Part shown: positions 16,239 through 24,010 of the stretch, one piece after another
How positions within the stretch are numbered: the stretch's first letter is position 1
How the letters are laid out: each line of letters opens with the position of its first letter
Assembly (NCBI RefSeq): GCF_010728725.1
Contig: NZ_AP022606.1
Span: 1,984,001 to 2,048,000 of the forward strand
Source of the DNA: Mycobacterium branderi
GTDB lineage: Bacteria; Actinomycetota; Actinomycetes; Mycobacteriales; Mycobacteriaceae
Length of the DNA: 64,000 nt
Direction of reading: 5' to 3'
Translations under genes and position numbers: made by a program
Notes under the pieces: model-generated
The model's input: the letters and a program-made list of their open reading frames with translations, nothing else
Databases searched by the model: none
What the model was told of the DNA's origin: nothing

Positions 16239-17174
16239 CTACGCAGCGGAGTTGAGGAGTTCGTCGGTGGCGTCCCACAGCCGTGCCTCGCGATGCCGAT
16301 CGTTCGCGAACGGCTTGACATCGCGCTCTTGGTCTTTGACGACGAATGCGCCGTCCCGCAAGTGCGCCCAGCGGTCGTCGAGGGCGATCGACGCGAGCGT
16401 ATGACCAGATCGGGTCGGCGACGAGATGCCGGGGATTCGCTGCATGAGCCGCCCGATCCGTTGAAGGCTGGGGCTCTGATTTCTCCCCAGGCCGGTGCCC
16501 GGCATGAATCCCGGCTCGAACACCGCCACGTTGATTCCCGTTGGTGCTCGCCGTTGCAATTCGTGCGCGTAGTAGAGGATCGCAAGTTTGGAGTTGGAGT
16601 AGGCCGTCCAGCCCCGCTTGAGTGTCGTTGGCACGTCTGAGGCAGTCGGCTGAGCGAGTTCGATCGGATCCCGCCAATCCGCCGGTGCGACTCGCAGAAG
16701 GCGACGGAAAATGTTCTGGTAGTAGGTATTTGAACCCAGCAGCACGATACGGGCTGGTGCGGCAAGCGAATCGAGCAGGTCGCCGATGAGCTGGGTGTGT
16801 GCGAGGTAGTTCACCGCGAAGGTGAGTTCGTATCCATCCGCCGAAGCGTTGTGGGTGTCAACGACCGAGACGCCGGCGTTGGCCACCAATCCCTGCAGCG
16901 GGCCTACCGCGCCGGTCTCCAGCAGCTCCTTGACCTTCTGCCCCGCGCTGCGCACGTCGGCCAACCGAGCAAGATCGCAGCCGATCTCCCGAACTGTGGC
17001 TCCTGCAGCCCGGGCGGCCTCGGCCACCTCGGTCAGCGCCTGACCGGGTCTGCCAACTAGCAGCAAGTTGGGGCGTTCGGGCGCAGAGCGATTGGCCATC
17101 GCCAACGTGGCAGCCTTCCCCAGGCCGCTGGTCGGACCAGTGAGCAAGACAGTGCCGGACGCGATCGAGTTCAT
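16239..17174 (-). CDS. SDR-family oxidoreductase (retinol/protochlorophyllide-reductase-like)
   Basis: A 311-aa SDR with TGPTSGLGKA at residues 11-20, NAGVS near 90, the NYLAHTQL segment and the catalytic YSNSK near 180. The long C-terminal part with a DPIE-type insertion is typical of retinol-dehydrogenase-like SDRs. The ATG at 17174 is preferred because the 28 residues upstream look unlike an SDR N-terminus. An 11-base half of the MarR palindrome (GTACTTGCGAT) lies 16 bases upstream of the start. The substrate is unknown. Confidence 0.85.
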   Translation of the reverse strand: MNSIASGTVLLTGPTSGLGKAATLAMANRSAPERPNLLLVGRPGQALTEVAEAARAAGATVREIGCDLARLADVRSAGQKVKELLETGAVGPLQGLVANAGVSVVDTHNASADGYELTFAVNYLAHTQLIGDLLDSLAAPARIVLLGSNTYYQNIFRRLLRVAPADWRDPIELAQPTASDVPTTLKRGWTAYSNSKLAILYYAHELQRRAPTGINVAVFEPGFMPGTGLGRNQSPSLQRIGRLMQRIPGISSPTRSGHTLASIALDDRWAHLRDGAFVVKDQERDVKPFANDRHREARLWDATDELLNSAA

Positions 17175-17251
17175 GGCTCTCCGTTCGTCGTACTTGCGAT
17201 GATTCTTCGACGCCCTTCGTGCCGTTGGTGTTTCGGCGGGACGGTATCTGT

Positions 17252-18229
17252 TCACCATGTCAGGACGATGCGTCCGCGGACCCCGCCGGCTTCGAGTTTT
17301 TGGTGGGCGAGTGCGGCTTGGTGCGCGGGCAGGACTTCGGCGACCGGGGTGCTCAGCACCCCGGCCTCGACGAGGTCGCGCAGTTCTTCGAGCACGTCGC
17401 GGCGGGTGATGTGCTCGGGGACGAAGATGGGGTGCCAGGTGATACCCCGGTCGTTGGGTGCGCTGTACCAGCGGGGGGTCGCGATGGATCCGCCGTCGCG
17501 CACGGCGGGCTCGATCAGCTCGTGCAGGGCGGCGCAGTCGACGAGCCCGTCCACGCCGCTCGGCGCAACCTCGCGGATGCGTTGTGCCACATCGTCTCCG
17601 CGGGCGACAACGTGATCGGCGCCGCGAGCGCGGACCAAGGCCTCATCGGCGGGTTTAGCATCGGCGATCACGACAAATCCGTAGTGCTTGCCGAGTTCGA
17701 TGACGTATTGCCCGAGGGCTCCGGCGGCGCCGGTCACCGCGACCGTCGATCCCGCAGCCAGCGCCAACGCCTCCAACGCGATGTAGGCGGTTAGGGCGTT
17801 CATCAAAAACGTTGCGGCCGCAACGTTATCGACGTTGGCAGGTGCCCGCACCACGGACTCAGCGGACGTCACGATGTATTGGGCGTAGGGCCCGTGGAGG
17901 TAGGAATCGACCGGCAGTCCGACCACCCGATCGCCCACTTTGGCTGAGGTTTCGGAGACGCCGGGCCCTACTTCGTCGATGATGCCGCTGAAATCCCAGC
18001 CCGGGATGTAGTAGGGCAGCTGCGGGGCGAACTTTGCCGCCCCGCCCCGCTCTGCGGTGGTCTGGTCCCAGTCGTCCCACACACCCGAGCGGAGATACGT
18101 ATTGGCCGGGGTGACGTCGAACGCGGCGACCTTCACCCGGACCTGCCCCGCACCCGCGTGCGGGTCGTCGACCTCCAGGACCTTCAACACCTCTGGTCCG
18201 CCAAACTCGGTGAAACCCACCGCCTTCAT
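17252..18229 (-). CDS. Zinc-independent MDR/quinone-oxidoreductase-like protein
   Basis: A 325-aa medium-chain dehydrogenase/reductase. It opens with MKAVGFTEFGGPEVL, has the GroES-like fold, and the nucleotide-binding AVTGAAGALGQYV near residue 145. The cysteine and histidine ligands of zinc alcohol dehydrogenases are absent, which points to a quinone reductase or enoyl reductase. AAAGGTGATCAGCAG precedes the chosen ATG; an upstream ATG at 18262 is possible. It runs in the same direction as the flavin oxidoreductase just upstream. Confidence 0.85.
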   Translation of the reverse strand: MKAVGFTEFGGPEVLKVLEVDDPHAGAGQVRVKVAAFDVTPANTYLRSGVWDDWDQTTAERGGAAKFAPQLPYYIPGWDFSGIIDEVGPGVSETSAKVGDRVVGLPVDSYLHGPYAQYIVTSAESVVRAPANVDNVAAATFLMNALTAYIALEALALAAGSTVAVTGAAGALGQYVIELGKHYGFVVIADAKPADEALVRARGADHVVARGDDVAQRIREVAPSGVDGLVDCAALHELIEPAVRDGGSIATPRWYSAPNDRGITWHPIFVPEHITRRDVLEELRDLVEAGVLSTPVAEVLPAHQAALAHQKLEAGGVRGRIVLTW

Positions 18230-18268
18230 CTGCTGATCACCTTTCTGATGGTTGGTCCGCACTTAGGG

Positions 18269-19363
18269 TCAGGCCAGCGCGGACAACGCAATGTCGGCGT
18301 CGTATCCACCGAACCCGTCCAGCTGCCCGTCGCGCAGCCGGTTCACCCACGCCGGGTCGGCCAGCAGCGCGCGTCCGATGGCCACGATGTCGAATTCCCC
18401 CGCGTCGAACTGCTCGACCAGGCGGTCAACGGGCGCGGGCTCAATCACCGTGCCCCGCCGCTCGCTGCGGAACTGTGTCGCCAGCCCGACGGAGCCGACT
18501 GCGATGACCGGCAGCCCGCTGACCTTCTTGGTCCACCCGGCCAGGCTCAAAGCGGAGTCGACATCGGGAAACGCGGGCACATAGTGCCGGCGCGTCGAGG
18601 GATGCAGCACGTCGACTCCGGCCTCGACCAGCGGGGTGAGCAGGTCGTGCAGCTGTGTCGGGTCGTCGGCGATCGACGCCGCGTAGTCGGTGCCCTTCCA
18701 TTGCGAGTAGCGGAAGATGATCGGATAGTCCGGGCCGACTGCGGCGCGCACCGCGGCCACCACCTCGGCCGGGAAGCGCGTCCGCGCGGCCAGTGATCCG
18801 CCGTAGCCGTCGTCGCGCAGATTCGTTTTCTCCCAAAGGAATTGATCCAGCAGGTAACCGTGGGCGCCGTGCAGTTCGACAGCGTCGAATCCGAGCTCGC
18901 GCGCGGTGGCGGCACTGTGCGCGAACAACTCCGCAATGTGCGGGAGTTCATCGGTTGCCAACGCCCGGCCTTTCGGGTTGCCGAGCCCGTCAATGCCCGA
19001 CGGGCTGACTGGCACCACGCCGTCGGCGTCCTCGCGCTGCGCGCCCTGGTGCCACAGCTGCGCGGCGATCGTGGCGCCTTCCTGGTGGACGGCGTCGATG
19101 ACGCGTGTCCATCCCGCCAGCACCTCGTCGCCGGCAAGCGTGGGAATCGAGTCCGGGTGCCCCGCGGCCGGATCGGGCAGCCGGACGCCTTCGGTGATGA
19201 TCAGTCCGACACCGCCGGCGGCGCGGCGCCGGTAATACTCGGCGACGTCGGCGCCGGGGATTCCCCCGGGTGACGCCTGCCGGGTCATGGGCGCCATCGC
19301 GAACCGGTTCGGCACGGTCAGCGAACGGACGGTTAACGGTTGAAACAGGCTGTCGATTGTCAC
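18269..19363 (-). CDS. Old-yellow-enzyme-family NADH:flavin oxidoreductase
   Basis: A 364-aa FMN TIM-barrel ene-reductase. It has PNRFAMAPMTR near residue 20, the Q of QLWHQG near 100, HGAHGYLLDQF near 165 and the FMN-phosphate-binding IGRALLADP near the C-terminus. OYE enzymes reduce activated C=C bonds or demethylate small amines. The GTG at 19363 gives a normal N-terminus (TIDSLFQPL). It is likely co-transcribed with the quinone-reductase-like gene 39 bp downstream. Confidence 0.87.
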   Translation of the reverse strand: MTIDSLFQPLTVRSLTVPNRFAMAPMTRQASPGGIPGADVAEYYRRRAAGGVGLIITEGVRLPDPAAGHPDSIPTLAGDEVLAGWTRVIDAVHQEGATIAAQLWHQGAQREDADGVVPVSPSGIDGLGNPKGRALATDELPHIAELFAHSAATARELGFDAVELHGAHGYLLDQFLWEKTNLRDDGYGGSLAARTRFPAEVVAAVRAAVGPDYPIIFRYSQWKGTDYAASIADDPTQLHDLLTPLVEAGVDVLHPSTRRHYVPAFPDVDSALSLAGWTKKVSGLPVIAVGSVGLATQFRSERRGTVIEPAPVDRLVEQFDAGEFDIVAIGRALLADPAWVNRLRDGQLDGFGGYDADIALSALA

Positions 19364-19455
19364 GGATCTGCCTAACGCGCAGTCCCGCACCGCTATTCCA
19401 CCCGACACCACGACCGGTCCGTCGGCGCTGGCATCAGCGTTTTCGATGTTGCGCG

Positions 19456-20079
19456 TTAGCGCCGTCGCAGCAGGATCACGTTGTCTGTCACCGTGCCGGT
19501 CTGACCCTCGGGCCCTACCGCCGAGCCTGAAACGGGCTTGGCCTGCAGCCGCTCCCAGGCGTTGTCATCGAGGTTCAGCGATGCGATGACCTCGTCGACA
19601 CTGGGAAATCGGTGCTCGTGACTCAATTTCGGGGCCCAGGGTGGGGCGGCGCCATGGTCCACGATCAGCAAGAACCCGCCAGCGGCGACGGCTTCCGCCG
19701 CGCGGCGCAGCACGTGCTCGCGGTCGAGCCGCGCGGGCGAGTGCAGGTAAAGGGCTGCCACCAAGTCGAAGGTGCCCTCAGGGAAGCTGTCGGACAGATC
19801 GTGCTGCTGAAAGTCAATGCGTCGCTCCAGGCCCTGGCAAAGCGCGTCAGTGGCGGCTCGTTGCAGCGCGGTCTGCGAGACGTCGACGGCGACGACCTGC
19901 CAACCTCGGTGGGCGAGCCATAGCGCGTCGGCGCCTTCCCCGCAGCCCAGGTCGAGCGCGTGGCCGGGCCTTAGCGGTTCGGCCACTTCGACCAGCCAGG
20001 TGTTGACCCGTCCGCTCCAGACCCGATCCCGCGCACCATAGTGCTGCTCCCAATATTCTTGTGCGTCAAGCGTTGACAT
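19456..20079 (-). CDS. Class I SAM-dependent methyltransferase
   Basis: A 207-aa Rossmann methyltransferase with motif I DLGCGEGADALWLA near residue 45, VVAVDVS after it and FDLVAALYLH near 115. The short protein resembles the tellurite-resistance/thiopurine methyltransferase-like group, and the substrate is unknown. The ATG at 20079 gives MSTLDAQEYWEQHY, a typical start for this group. It is divergent from the XRE-cupin regulator, which may control it. Confidence 0.85.
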   Translation of the reverse strand: MSTLDAQEYWEQHYGARDRVWSGRVNTWLVEVAEPLRPGHALDLGCGEGADALWLAHRGWQVVAVDVSQTALQRAATDALCQGLERRIDFQQHDLSDSFPEGTFDLVAALYLHSPARLDREHVLRRAAEAVAAGGFLLIVDHGAAPPWAPKLSHEHRFPSVDEVIASLNLDDNAWERLQAKPVSGSAVGPEGQTGTVTDNVILLRRR

Positions 20080-20150
20080 GGTGGCTCCATTTCGGCATCG
20101 GCAGGCCGACCTCGTCGGCCATGACCCGAGCTTGCTCACACCGACCATCC

Positions 20151-20180
20151 TTTGCCAAACTAATTTGCCATGCAGGCAAA
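20151..20180. promoter_or_regulatory. Putative operator of the XRE-cupin regulator (TTTGCC repeats)
   Basis: TTTGCC occurs at 20151-20156 and 20164-20169, and its inverted copy GGCAAA at 20175-20180. The second and third form TTTGCC-N5-GGCAAA over the start codon at 20170. This fits an autoregulatory site in the 90-bp divergent promoter region shared with the methyltransferase gene. Confidence 0.5.
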
Positions 20181-20748
20181 CAGCACCGGCAACGACGTCG
20201 ACGCCCGGGTCCGAAAGCGGCTACGCGAACTGCGCATCCAGCACGGCCTGACGCTGGAAGACGTCGCCGCTCGCGCCAGCATCGATATCTCGACGTTGAG
20301 CCGGCTGGAATCGGGCAAACGACGCCTCGCGCTGGACCACCTGCCCAGGCTGGCCGAGGCGCTGTCGGTCAGCACCGACGAGCTCTTGCGCGCACCGGAG
20401 TATCCCGATCCCCGTGTGCGTGGCAGCTCACATACTCGCCACGGCATTACCTACTGGCCGTTGACCCGCAGCGGCCCCGCCGGCGGTCTTCACGCGTTCA
20501 AGGTCCGGATCAGCATGCGAAGACGGAAGCCGCCCAAAGAATTACCTGTGCACGAGGGCCAGGAATGGATGTACGTGTTATCCGGACGGTTGCGCCTCAT
20601 CCTGGGCGAGCGGGATTTCACCATCCAACCCGGCGAGGCCGTTGAATTCAGCACCTGGACCCCGCACTGGTTCGGCGTCATCGACGAAGCGGTCGAGGCA
20701 ATCATGATCTTCGGAGTGCACGGCGAACGGCTCCACCTACACACCTGA
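20170..20748 (+). CDS. XRE-family regulator with cupin domain
   Basis: A 192-aa protein. Residues 12-67 form a helix-turn-helix (RLRELRIQHGLTLEDVAARA, then DISTLSRLESGKR), and residues about 110-185 form a cupin_2 barrel with PVHEGQEWMYVLSGRLRL and PGEAVEF. This architecture is common in regulators that sense small metabolites. The start overlaps an inverted repeat TTTGCC-N5-GGCAAA, so the mRNA may be nearly leaderless and autoregulated. The divergent methyltransferase gene is the obvious target. Confidence 0.88.
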   Translation: MQANSTGNDVDARVRKRLRELRIQHGLTLEDVAARASIDISTLSRLESGKRRLALDHLPRLAEALSVSTDELLRAPEYPDPRVRGSSHTRHGITYWPLTRSGPAGGLHAFKVRISMRRRKPPKELPVHEGQEWMYVLSGRLRLILGERDFTIQPGEAVEFSTWTPHWFGVIDEAVEAIMIFGVHGERLHLHT

Positions 20749-20780
20749 CTAATGCGCTGATCGCTCACATCCGTGACGGA

Positions 20781-21218
20781 CTAACGCATCTGTCGGCGCA
20801 CGTCGTGGGCGATCGCTAGGCCCTCCCCGGTTTCAAGTTCGGCGGCTGTCTGCGTCAGGAGTACGCGACTGCGGTTGGGCGACAACAGGATCGATACGTA
20901 GTGATGTGGCGAATCCGCCACAAAGGCGACGCAGTCGATCCGAATAACCGCCGAACCGATCGCGGTGTTGAGCAAATGCGCGGTGCGTGGGCCCGCGATC
21001 TCCGCTGTGATCGCGTGTTGCATCCGATCGATGACGAAGCCTGCGGCCGAAAGCAACTCGTACAGTGGGGTGCGGCGCAGCGCTGAGGTGGTCAACGTGC
21101 TGGCAAGATCCGCCGGCAGCCATGCTTCGGTCCAACGCGGCGACCCCCAGAAGGCGGAAACCGTGATGCGTAAGCACCTCCGCAGCGACAAACAACGGGT
21201 ACTGGCCTTGCTCGACAT
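20781..21218 (-). pseudogene. Truncated GntR-type regulator (UTRA domain only)
   Basis: The open frame covers most of a UTRA ligand-binding domain: WTEAWLPADLASTL, then PLYELLSAAGF, then ETGEGLAIAHDVRRQ at the end, as in HutC-type GntR regulators. The N-terminal winged helix is absent, and the first ~30 residues do not look like UTRA, so an upstream frameshift or deletion is likely. An upstream ATG could still make a 145-aa protein, but without DNA-binding function. Confidence 0.6.
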
Positions 21219-21346
21219 CGCGTTCGCCTGAGCGGCTCACGATGTTCGATCTCGGCCGTGGCTCAGACGGATGACCTCCCAGCGCACCCGGCGATACAGC
21301 CACGGGCGACGGCCGATGTCTTGAGCTCGATTTCGGTGGCCGGCTA

Positions 21347-21410
21347 GCGCGAGCAGACACAAAATCGCACGAAAGCGGCTGCGCCAGTGCGATTTTACGT
21401 CTGCTCGCGC
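21347..21410. terminator. Very long hairpin at the fadD17 3' end
   Basis: Arms 21347-21370 (starting GCGCGAGCAGAC) and 21387-21410 pair at 22 of 24 positions around a 16-base loop. The right arm contains the fadD17 stop codon and last codons. It insulates fadD17 from the GntR remnant. Inverted repeats with this GCGAGCAGAC-AAAATCGCAC pattern recur at mycobacterial gene ends, from memory. Confidence 0.7.
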
Positions 21411-22906
21411 AGGGTCCAGACCGGGTCGTAACAGTCGACGCCCTCGGCCGAAAGCTCCCGCTTGAGCACCTTGAAGGTCGCGGTGCGCGGCAGCGCGCTA
21501 CTGACCCGCACGTACCACGGCCACTGCTTGGGCCCGAGATCGGGCTGCTCGGCCAGAAAGGCGCGGAACTTGTCCACGTCGAATTCCGCGCCCGGGGCCA
21601 TCACCAGCGCGGCCATCACCCGGTCGCCGACGACCGGATCTGGCACGCCATACACCGCCACCTCGCGGACGCCGGGGTAGCGTGCGAGTACCCGCTCGAT
21701 CGGCGCGGTGCCCAGGTTCTCGCCGTCGACCCGAAGCCAATCACCCAGCCGTCCAGCGAAATACACGTACCCGTTCTCGTCGCAGTAGGCCAGGTCGCCG
21801 CTGTGGTAGACACCGTCGGCCATCCGCTGCGCGTCGGCCTCCGGGTCGTTGTAGTAGCCCTCGAACCGGCCCGGGCCGGCGACGTTCACCAACTCGCCGA
21901 CGACGCCGGGCAGGCACGGCGCGCCGGTCTCGGTGTCGCGGATCTCGATCCCGTCCGGCAGCGGGCCCAGCGAGCCCTCGGGCGTGTCAGGTGTGCGGGC
22001 GATCGCCACCCCGCCCTCGGTCGAGCCGAACCCGTCGACGGCGACACAGCCGAACCGGCGGGCAAAGCCTTCGATGTCGGCGGGCGCACCCTCGTTGCCG
22101 TACACCACCTTCAGCGGGTTGTCCGCATCATCGGGCCGTTCGGGAGTGGCGAGCACATACGACAACGGCTTGCCCACGTAGTTGGCGTACGTGACGCCGT
22201 ACTTCCTGATGTCGGGCAAAAAGCCCGACGCGGAAAACTTGCGCCGCAACACCATTGACCCTTTGCACGCCGCGGCCACCGACCAGCCGACCAGCACCGC
22301 GTTGGAGTGGAACAGCGGCATCGACACGTAGCAGCGGTCGGCGGGGCCCAGCCCGAACCGCTCGGTCATCGTCACCCCCGCGATCCCAACCTTGCCGTGG
22401 CTGCACTTGACCGCCTTCGGGTCGCCACTGGTGCCCGAGGTGAAGATCAGCATGAACAGGTCTTCGGGCGCGGCATCCCGGAAACGCACCTCTGCGTCGC
22501 CATGCGTGGCCACCTCGTCGGCCCACTCGTCGGAGTCGACATTGATATGCGCGATATCGCCCAGCGCCGCGGCCGAATTCGCATCCGCCAGCACCAGCTG
22601 GCAATCCGCATAGTCGATGTCGCGGGCCAGCGCGGCGCCGCGGCGCACCGGGTTGAGCCCCACCGGCACGATGCCCGACATCCCCGCCGCGACGAGCACC
22701 GCCGAGAAGAACGGGGTGTTCTCCAGCAGCACCCCGACATGCGGCGGTCGTGCCGGGTCGAGCCGCGCCCGCAGCGCCGCCGCCACCGCGGCGGCGTGCC
22801 GAAGGTGGTCACGCCAGCCGGTGAACGAGTCCTCGAAGTAGACGCCCCGATCGCCGACGTCGACAAGCGGTTTCAGCAAGTCGGCGACGGTCGGGAGAGC
22901 CTCCAT
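21395..22906 (-). CDS. fadD17: Steroid-acyl-CoA synthetase FadD17
   Basis: A 503-aa adenylate-forming ligase. The ATP motif IFTSGTSGDPKAVK lies near residue 160, GFGSTEGG near 290, YHSGDLAYCDENGYVYFAGR near 375, and a C-terminal lysine occurs in ATFKVLKREL. In M. tuberculosis FadD17 activates steroids with shorter (C5) side chains, complementing FadD19. Its start lies 3 bp after the fadE27 stop, so it is the last gene of the fadE26-fadE27-fadD17 operon under the KstR box at 25228. Confidence 0.93.
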   Translation of the reverse strand: MEALPTVADLLKPLVDVGDRGVYFEDSFTGWRDHLRHAAAVAAALRARLDPARPPHVGVLLENTPFFSAVLVAAGMSGIVPVGLNPVRRGAALARDIDYADCQLVLADANSAAALGDIAHINVDSDEWADEVATHGDAEVRFRDAAPEDLFMLIFTSGTSGDPKAVKCSHGKVGIAGVTMTERFGLGPADRCYVSMPLFHSNAVLVGWSVAAACKGSMVLRRKFSASGFLPDIRKYGVTYANYVGKPLSYVLATPERPDDADNPLKVVYGNEGAPADIEGFARRFGCVAVDGFGSTEGGVAIARTPDTPEGSLGPLPDGIEIRDTETGAPCLPGVVGELVNVAGPGRFEGYYNDPEADAQRMADGVYHSGDLAYCDENGYVYFAGRLGDWLRVDGENLGTAPIERVLARYPGVREVAVYGVPDPVVGDRVMAALVMAPGAEFDVDKFRAFLAEQPDLGPKQWPWYVRVSSALPRTATFKVLKRELSAEGVDCYDPVWTLREQT

Positions 22907-22909
22907 AAG

Positions 22910-24001
22910 TCAGGCGGGCGCGTCCGCGAGCTCGCGGCCGATCCGGAGCAGTTGCCCCGTCGCGCTGCCCAGCGCGAACTCGGTCTGCTTGGCCGCCAGG
23001 AAATAGCGGTGAACCGGGTGGTCGATGTCGATGCCGACGCCACCGTGCACGTGAACGATGGTGTGCGCCACCCGGTGGCCGGCGTCGGCCGCCCAGAACC
23101 CGGCCGTGGCCACCTCGGTGTCGGCGGGCAGGTCCTCGGAGAGACGCCACGCCGCCTGGGTGAGCGTCAATCGCAACCCCTTGACGTCGATGTAGCCGTC
23201 CGCCAACCGCTGCGACACCGCCTGGAAGCTGCCGATCGGGCGGTCGAACTGCTCACGGGTACGGGCGTACTCGGCAGTCAGCTGTAAGCCACGGTCCAGC
23301 ACACCGAGCTGAAAAGCGCTGCGGCCCAACGAAGCACGTGTTGAAATCCAGCTCACGACCTCGTCGCCGCCGACCATCCGCGCCTCACTCAACGAGACCC
23401 CGTCCAGCCGCAGGTGCCCGACACTGCCCAGACCGGTGGTCTCCAGCGGTGTGACCGATACTTCGTCGGCGGTGACCAGGAAAACCGCCGTCCCGGAATC
23501 GGTTTCGGCGGGCACCAGAAAGCCGTCGGCCACCGGGCCGTAACCGACCTGCGTGCGCGTTCCGGTCAGCCTGTAGCCGTCACCCGAGCGGGTGGCCTGC
23601 ACCGGGCCGTCGCCCATCTCGCCGTCCAGCGCGACAGTCAAAACCTTGGCGCCGCTCACCGCGGGCGTGCCCCACTCCTGCTGCAGCTCGGCCGAGCCGA
23701 ACCGCGCCAGCGCGCCGGCGGCCAGCACCACCGACTCCAGATACGGCACGGCCGCCAGCCCCCGGCCCAACGCGACCAGCACGGCCGTCTGCTCCAAAAC
23801 GCCATAACCCCCGCCGCCCAACGACTCCGGGGCGGCAGCCGAAAGAATGTCGGCGTCGAGGAGCTTGCGCCACAACGACCGGTCGAACCGTTGCTCCAAG
23901 CCGTCCAGCTCGCGCTGATGCTCCGGCGTGCACACCGCGTCGACGATCGTGTCCACCAGACCGCCGAGGTCTTGGGCCGCTTCGGTTGTCGAGAAGTCCA
24001 T
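22910..24001 (-). CDS. fadE27: Acyl-CoA dehydrogenase FadE27 (ChsE5)
   Basis: A 363-aa acyl-CoA dehydrogenase subunit, shorter and more divergent than its partner. Typical segments are RMVGGDEVVSWI, RSAFQLGVLDRGLQLTAEYARTR and the C-terminal HVHGGVGIDIDHPVHRYFL. In M. tuberculosis FadE26 and FadE27 form an alpha2beta2 enzyme that dehydrogenates cholesterol side-chain CoA thioesters. FAD-binding and catalytic residues are divided between subunits. It starts 9 bp after fadE26. Confidence 0.92.
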   Translation of the reverse strand: MDFSTTEAAQDLGGLVDTIVDAVCTPEHQRELDGLEQRFDRSLWRKLLDADILSAAAPESLGGGGYGVLEQTAVLVALGRGLAAVPYLESVVLAAGALARFGSAELQQEWGTPAVSGAKVLTVALDGEMGDGPVQATRSGDGYRLTGTRTQVGYGPVADGFLVPAETDSGTAVFLVTADEVSVTPLETTGLGSVGHLRLDGVSLSEARMVGGDEVVSWISTRASLGRSAFQLGVLDRGLQLTAEYARTREQFDRPIGSFQAVSQRLADGYIDVKGLRLTLTQAAWRLSEDLPADTEVATAGFWAADAGHRVAHTIVHVHGGVGIDIDHPVHRYFLAAKQTEFALGSATGQLLRIGRELADAPA

Positions 24002-24010
24002 CAGAATCCT

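Noticed and set aside
19372..19459. CTAACGCGCA/TGCGCGTTAG inverted repeat with 68-base spacing
   Set aside because: Arms are short and partly fixed by the methyltransferase stop; spacing is too large for a terminator, and no regulator is suggested.
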